The notes below the pieces were generated by a model, which ran no database searches, was not told the DNA's origin, and saw nothing but the letters and a program-made list of their open reading frames with translations. A program made the position numbers and the translations under genes. From Thozetella sp. PMI_491 (taxonomy: Eukaryota > Ascomycota > Sordariomycetes > Chaetosphaeriales > Chaetosphaeriaceae), in contig MU270018.1 in NCBI GenBank assembly GCA_021432635.1, positions 255,579 through 319,578 of the forward strand: a stretch of DNA of 64,000 bases, given 5' to 3'. Each line of letters starts with the position of its first letter. The first letter of the stretch is position 1. Shown here piece by piece: positions 58,757 to 64,000 of this stretch.

Positions 58757-61203
58757 ATGGCACCTTCATCGAGCCAAGGCACGGGGAAGAAGGGAGGAGG
58801 AGCGGCCATGCGCCAGCAGAATCGGAGTCGCAACACCACCCCGAGCTCGGTACCTTCGACCGCGAGCCTTCCCGCGATGGAGACGGTCGAGACGGAGTTG
58901 GTGGACCTCCGGTTCGAGCTGTTCCGCAATCTGACCTACGAGGATATGGTCGATCCTAGCGCCAGCTCCGCCGTGATCCCTGACTCCAAGAGCCTCGACG
59001 GCATGGTGTCGAGATTGGCCAAACTGGGCGAAGTTATCGAGCGACGAGGAACAAACTGCGACCGTGGCATGCGGCTGCTCGCGCAGCATAGGAAGTCTAG
59101 GATGGATGACTACGCGGCAGAAAGGGGCAGAGAGGAAGAGAGGCGGCAGCGAGAGGCAGATGACGAAGAGAGGGAACGGAAGGCGAACAAGAAGAAAAGG
59201 AAGGCCACCGACACTCTGGCTCCCCAAGGTGGTAACATAGGTGAGTTTGTCCATATGCGTTTTGTTCACTTCGCGCTCTCTTTCTTGCCCTAAGCGACCC
59301 CTGGTCTACCCCTCGTTTACCCTCGAAGAACTTGCGCTACTTCTGCGCTCGAAAGGTAGAGGGGCTTTCGCATGGGAGTGCAACTGAGAACACCCATGCG
59401 ACCAATCCACTCGCTTTGTTCCCTCAGGTCATTCAACTCCTGCCACCCCCATACACCTCTTCCTTCTTCAAGATGCCTTACCGACGCAGACGACGAGGGA
59501 GGGGGCGGCCCAGCGGACGGACCAAGGGCGAAATCCTGAGTTGTAGGATTGCGCAAGCAACTCAGGAGCCGAGCCAGTCAATCATCCAGTCGAGAGAAAG
59601 CCCAGACTCGCTAACTCCGTCTATCTCAGAACGCTCATCTCCCCTTCGGGATTCGCAGAGCGGGAAGCCCAGGAAGCTCTCGCGCGACGACTCGGCTAGC
59701 TCGTCGCTCTCGCCTGTCGCCCCGCGCACTCCAAGCAACATGGACATGGATGACAAGACTAAAGCGGAAGAGGACGAGTCAAGCTCAGATGACGATGGAC
59801 GCCCTCCACCACCAGCACGACCGCAGGCGAATACCTTCGGCGACGACCCTTCCACTTTCCCCGACCCCACTGTATACGAGGTTCGAGAAATTTTGCCAGG
59901 CATGTCTGAGGAGGAGATCAAGGAGATATACTCGGTCGCCAACTATCCGCACAACGACTTATCGAACCTCATCGCAGGTGACCCGCCCGACAAAGACTTT
60001 AGCAGCGCCAAGCCGAGCAATCAGATCAACTTCAGCACCTTCAGTACCTACATCGACCCTTACTTCCGCTCCTTCACCGAGGAGGACCTTGCCTTCCTGA
60101 GAGAGCGAGGAGATCGATCGACTCCATTCGTGATGCCTAAGCGTGGGAAGAAGCACTATACGGATATATGGGCTGAGGAGGACGGTGCGATGGCTATTGA
60201 TTCATCACCCCCTGGAAGCCGAGATCGACTCCCACCAAACCAGCCACGAGGGAACATCGAGGGCATGGATGATGACCTCGCAGAGACAGATAAACTCAGC
60301 GTCGGACCTCTCTTGAGCCGTCTATTGCAAGCAATGCGACCTGAGAACCGTGCCCCGCCCGCTGAGGACAAGCCCCTGACTAACGGGGTGGGCGCCGATG
60401 GAACAGGCGACGATTTTGACTTTGGCATCAGCCTGCCAGGCAGCCAATCTCAGACCAACGGCGTGAATGGACTTTCTACCGGCACCAATGGACTCGCCGC
60501 GAACGGCGATTCGTCTCTTCCGTCAGCCACCTTCATGGCGGAATCTAACACGGAAGCATGGAAGAAGGCAACGCACCCCAAGCTCGACTATGCACAAGTC
60601 GACGAGCGCATCAAGCAGGAGCTGCGCCACATCGGCTTCCTCCCGACCTTGCCCCACGATCCGGCAAACCCTAATGCTGCACCGCCCCCAGACCCGGCCA
60701 CGACGGCCGACTACGACGGCCACTTCGACGACGAGGTTGCGGCGCGGCTGCGCCTCCTCCAGGCGCGTCTGCGCGAGCAGGTTCTGATCAACGGAGCGCG
60801 AAAGGCTCGCCTGACCGATCTAGTCAAGGAGCGCATGGCCTACCAAGAATACCAAACGATTCTTGAGGACCTCGACAGCCAAGTTCAGGCCGCCTATCTC
60901 AAGCGCACTCGCACTATGGGCAAGAAACCCAAGAAAGCGCGCCCAGGCGCCAGTGCTGTTGCGGCCGCGGCCGCGGCAGCTAGCGGCCTGGCCCGGCCCG
61001 GCATCGGCGACATGACCAAGACCCTCATGGAACGACGACGCCGCTGGATCGACAACATCGGTACCGTCTTCGACGATGAGAGCCTTGGGAAGGTGCCGCG
61101 TGTATCGGACCCAGACAGCAGTATCTTCAAGGCGGGCGAGATGGGTGAGCTTATGAAACGTGAGCAGGAGGCCTGGGATGAGGAGGTGGATGAGGAGGAG
61201 TGA
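58757..61203 (+). CDS. NGG1: SAGA/ADA complex subunit Ngg1 (Ada3)
   Basis: Links Gcn5-Ada2 in the histone acetyltransferase module of SAGA. Exons are 58757-59240 and 59630-61203 with a 389-base intron (donor GTGAGTTT, branch CGCTAACTCC, acceptor TATCTCAG), giving 685 residues. Exon 1 has [20 protein letters not shown], then [20 protein letters not shown], and a charged coiled region ending [19 protein letters not shown]. Exon 2 opens with [12 protein letters not shown] and contains the family core: [77 protein letters not shown] and [20 protein letters not shown]. The long intron is open in frame with exon 2 from 59332 and includes an ATG at 59473, so an alternative shorter isoform is possible. 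Family assignment is firm from the exon 2 core. Confidence 0.92.
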
Positions 61204-61954
61204 CGAGCTGAGCCTCGTTACCTGGTAGAACCACTGCCCTTGGCCGTCGCAGCCCTCGCGATTGGCCAATGAAGGTAGCAGATGGTTTCGAGCACAAATC
61301 AGATGCTCGCGCTCGATCCCCGCTGCCCGTCGGCTATCCGGACGACGCCGGTGTGTCGCTTGACTTCATGTCTATAATACTGGCTTGAGAACCAACCTTG
61401 CTTTTGATCATTGCACATATCACAGCGGTAGGCTGTTCAGGCGTTTAGGGTGCTGGAAAGGGCTCGGCTAGCCCAGAGCGGACTTGTGACTAGTTAGGGG
61501 TGTTTCCGGCCGTACTGGGATATATCACGACACGCGGCCAGTGCCTTAAGATTGCAGCGCAATGTAAACTCATGCCTGATCAAAGATCTTGCACCTTCTT
61601 TTCCGTCGGAAGGATGGCACTGCCAAATCCAATAATACATTGGCTCGTTAGTGCCCGATATACTTAGTGCCCAGGCCACTACTGTTACCCATCTAGACCA
61701 GTTCCATGATGCTAGTGGGATATATTTTGCGTCGACCGACGTCGAAGTTGGCAGCCAACCGAGACTGCCTGAATCCTTTGTCCTCCCTAAATGCCGTAAA
61801 CGCCGTCCATGTCCTTCTATACCAAGAGCCGTCCTCCTTGGAGCCACGCAAAACGGGGGGGTATCATCGCCTGTAAATCGCGCCGTCGCCCTATTCGCCC
61901 CCATAATATTCGCAACCAAACTCGTCATCCACCCGTACGACCTGACCTGTTCTG
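61204..61954. other. convergent intergenic region NGG1-RING gene
   Basis: On the minus strand the RING-gene frame stays open through here to 61494. The spliced model stops at 61955, and the sequence after that has no family features. Confidence 0.5.
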
Positions 61955-63752
61955 TTAGAACCCAGGGAAAATTTTTCGCTGTATGCGTTGAACTGCACAG
62001 GTTGTTAGCACTCTGCCTTCTTAGGCCTGGAGCCCCCCAGTCGGTGGGGGGGAGGGGGGGGAGAGACTTACGCCTCGTCAAATTACCTTCGCCGTGATCC
62101 ATAGGGGATCCGGCGAGCTGTCGCATGCGGTCCCGCATGAGGTCCGTCGGTCGCGCCGGTTGGTTCTCCAACGAATCCTCGGCCCCGGGGCGGGGATTTC
62201 GTATCGAGGCCGTTCGCCTGGGTCGTCTGAGCTCGGTGGACGATGGCTGGTCCGAGGGGCCTGGGCTAAAGATACGGTTCTTGATGGAACTGCCCCAGCT
62301 ATGCATTCTGCCACGGGTGCTCTCAACATCTGAATCTTCCACCTCTATGCTGTCCCGTAGTCGACGGATGGCGCGCTCACGCCTCACCATCGAGTTTGTT
62401 ATCCTTGGGCAGTAGCCCTTGGGGAGCATGCAGGCCTTGCAGACAGGACATAGAGAGCTGTTCTCGCCTAAGAACTCGTCGATGCAGTCGGGGTGGAATA
62501 TGTGCCCACAAGGAAGCTCCCGGATGATGGTTACTCGGTTCTGGTAAGCCTCAAGGCAGATAGCGCAGACAGGTTGGAAGTCTGTGGCGGCGGTTGAGAC
62601 ACCAAGAGGGCTGTTTAGCCCCTTCTCCGAAAACGCGTGTGTTCTCGCCGCTTGGTTCGATTCAGAAGCACCCCTGCTATCTCTCCGAGCGACAGTCCCT
62701 GGCAGGCGAGGTGACGTTGGCGACGCCGGTGAGACTGGCTCGCTTCGGTCATCAGGTTCGTAGTGATATGTAAACAAGGGGAATTGTTGAATGTGGCTTA
62801 ACGGAACTATGATGCGCCTGATGCCCATGCCCTCAATGTTCACCTCTCCGCTGATGACTCGACGGCGGAGTGATGCCCTCCTGCGTCTTGCAACCCAATG
62901 CATGAGCAGAGATGTACCGCCGACAACGAAGAGCAAGACACCGGCAGTGATAAGGACGAAGACCCATATCTGAGGCAAAGTGTCCGGGCTGGACACGGAG
63001 ACCTGGGTCCAGATACGGACATAATCGTCCTCGTTTGCTGCATAGATATTGGTAATGTTTTTTCCAAAGGGCACTGCTGTCAGATTCCCCGAATATTGAC
63101 TCAGTTCGTACATAATACCGTGGCCCACCGTGCCGGATATGGCATAGATGGGGAAGCTGTTTTGAGTCTTCCATTTACCGTCGTCATTCAGATTCCATAC
63201 TGAAGAACTGACTGGCGGAGGCTTGGCTGTTGAATTTCCCGGCCTGTAGAAGATGAATGCACGAAGTGGATCGGTCCGCGCCGACGCCAGATAGCTCTTG
63301 GTGCAGTTTGCGTTGACCCAAGGGGCAATGGCGATGAGATTGTAGTTGGTTGGAGGCAGGTTTTTCTGCCGCGTGGCCGTAGCCGGGACGAACGGAGCCG
63401 TCTGTGTGACACATGGGTCATCGCGGTCCAGGTCCGGGACATAGAGCAAGCCTTGGATAACGCCGTTTGTGGTCTGTGAGGACCGGGACGTCAACACTGT
63501 GATGTTTTCTGAGATGGAGTCGGAATAGACCATCTCCCTCTGCTGGCGTGTAAGCAATAGGCTCTTCAACGAGAAGGAAATGCAGGTGAGCCATACCGAC
63601 CCGGCCGTGAGGTTCCTAATGATGGTGTTGGGGATGGTGCCAACACCAGACCACGACGGGTTGCTAAAAAGAAGTCTATGGCTAGTGAGCGTGATGACGA
63701 CACAACGGCAGCCACGCGAAGTCAAAATCCAGGACGGGTATCGGCAAGCCAA
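61955..63752 (-). CDS. transmembrane RING-H2 ubiquitin ligase (5' end uncertain)
   Basis: A PA-TM-RING type E3 as in fungal relatives of RNF13/GRAIL. Exons (minus strand) used here are 63752-63597, 63539-62087 and 61992-61955, about 548 residues. The luminal part has GVIQGLLYVPDLDRDDPCV, LIAIAPWVNANCTKSYL and several N-x-T/S sites. A single transmembrane helix IWVFVLITAGVLLFVVGGT follows at about residue 235. The RING-H2 finger at about 370-415 is CAICLEAY, ELPCGHIFHPDC, LCPVCKA. The last exon is 38 bases, ending in RKIFPGF, which matches the tail I expect for this family; without splicing the frame runs on for about 200 codons. The first intron is 57 bases, in frame and stop-free, so it could be retained. 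No ATG is found in frame at the 5' end: another acceptor (TTTTTAG at about 63670) suggests a missing first exon. Confidence 0.8.
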
Positions 63753-64000
63753 GCCAGATGCCCATGACAGGTAACGAACGGCACAGAAGAAAGGCCGTGT
63801 ACTAGGGCATGGCGGGCTTGGCGACGCAGCCGGGGGCAGGCAGGTTGGGTGGGGTTGGGGAGTCGGGGGGTGGTGATGACGAGGGCATTCGCATGCCTTT
63901 TATCTTCACGGCAGCGCCATGGAGGCTGCGACACGCTCGGCAGTGAGGCCAGGGCTGCTTGAGACAAAGAAATAAATAGACCTACACGACATTGCGGATC
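63753..64000. other. right edge; probable 5' region of the RING gene
   Basis: A minus-strand ATG near 63768 opens a short hydrophobic frame (GIWLGLPIPVLDFDFAWLPL) that could be part of a signal sequence. I could not join it to the next exon in phase. Confidence 0.3.

Noticed and set aside
61494-63752. 752-residue RING protein as one uninterrupted exon
   Set aside because: Its last 200 residues have no family features, whereas splicing 62087 to 61992 yields a short tail RKIFPGF expected for the family and uses a good CTAAC branch point.

Overview
The window is nuclear DNA of a filamentous ascomycete. GC-rich genes are interrupted by short GT-AG introns, mostly 50-240 bases, with CTAAC/CTGAC-type branch points. 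The gene set includes fungal hallmarks: a CYT-18-type mitochondrial tyrosyl-tRNA synthetase, a fused betaine-lipid synthase (BTA1), a Zn2Cys6 regulator and a PEX2 of the kind first met as Podospora car1. Protein similarity as I remember it points to Sordariomycetes, probably Sordariales and perhaps Chaetomiaceae; this placement is inference. I see no operon, CRISPR array, rRNA gene, convincing tRNA or intact transposon.

Layout, left to right. At 1-4.6 kb there is a gene fragment at the edge and an EDEM/Htm1 ER mannosidase (+). At 5.8-6.9 kb lies adenine phosphoribosyltransferase (-). From 6.9 to 12.6 kb is a long gene-poor stretch with simple repeats and coding-like fragments. At 12.6-16.8 kb are an unknown polytopic membrane protein (-) and PEX2 (-). 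At 17.8-23.2 kb are karyopherin KAP120 (+) and ubiquitin receptor DSK2 (-). From 23.2 to 29.4 kb there is little except a splice-consistent unrecognised gene candidate and further fragments. At 29.4-37.1 kb are a GH18 chitinase-like protein (+), VPS53 (+) and NPR2 (+). At 37.4-40.8 kb mitochondrial TyrRS (-) and SDH4 (+) are divergent across one 486-base promoter. At 42.6-44.5 kb is a Zn2Cys6 regulator (-), followed by 4.9 kb without a supported gene. At 49.4-54.7 kb are a secreted metallophosphoesterase (-) and BTA1 (-). At 57-63.8 kb are an AIG2/GGCT-like protein (-), SAGA subunit NGG1/ADA3 (+) and a membrane RING-H2 ubiquitin ligase (-).

Most genes are housekeeping: ER and ubiquitin quality control (EDEM, DSK2, RING E3), trafficking (KAP120, VPS53), nutrient signalling (NPR2), mitochondria (TyrRS, SDH4), peroxisomes (PEX2) and chromatin (NGG1). 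Exon models were built by hand from splice signals and reading phase; each sums to a whole number of codons.

The main points of interest are a GH18 protein whose DxxDxDxE motif reads DxxDxVxE, two microexons (18 nt in SDH4, 16 nt inside the phosphoesterase metal-binding motif), a hidden two-exon gene candidate at 24.5-25.3 kb, a recurrent intergenic 9-mer TACTCCGTA, and introns in NGG1 and the RING gene that stay open in frame. I did not find a clearly new multi-gene system.
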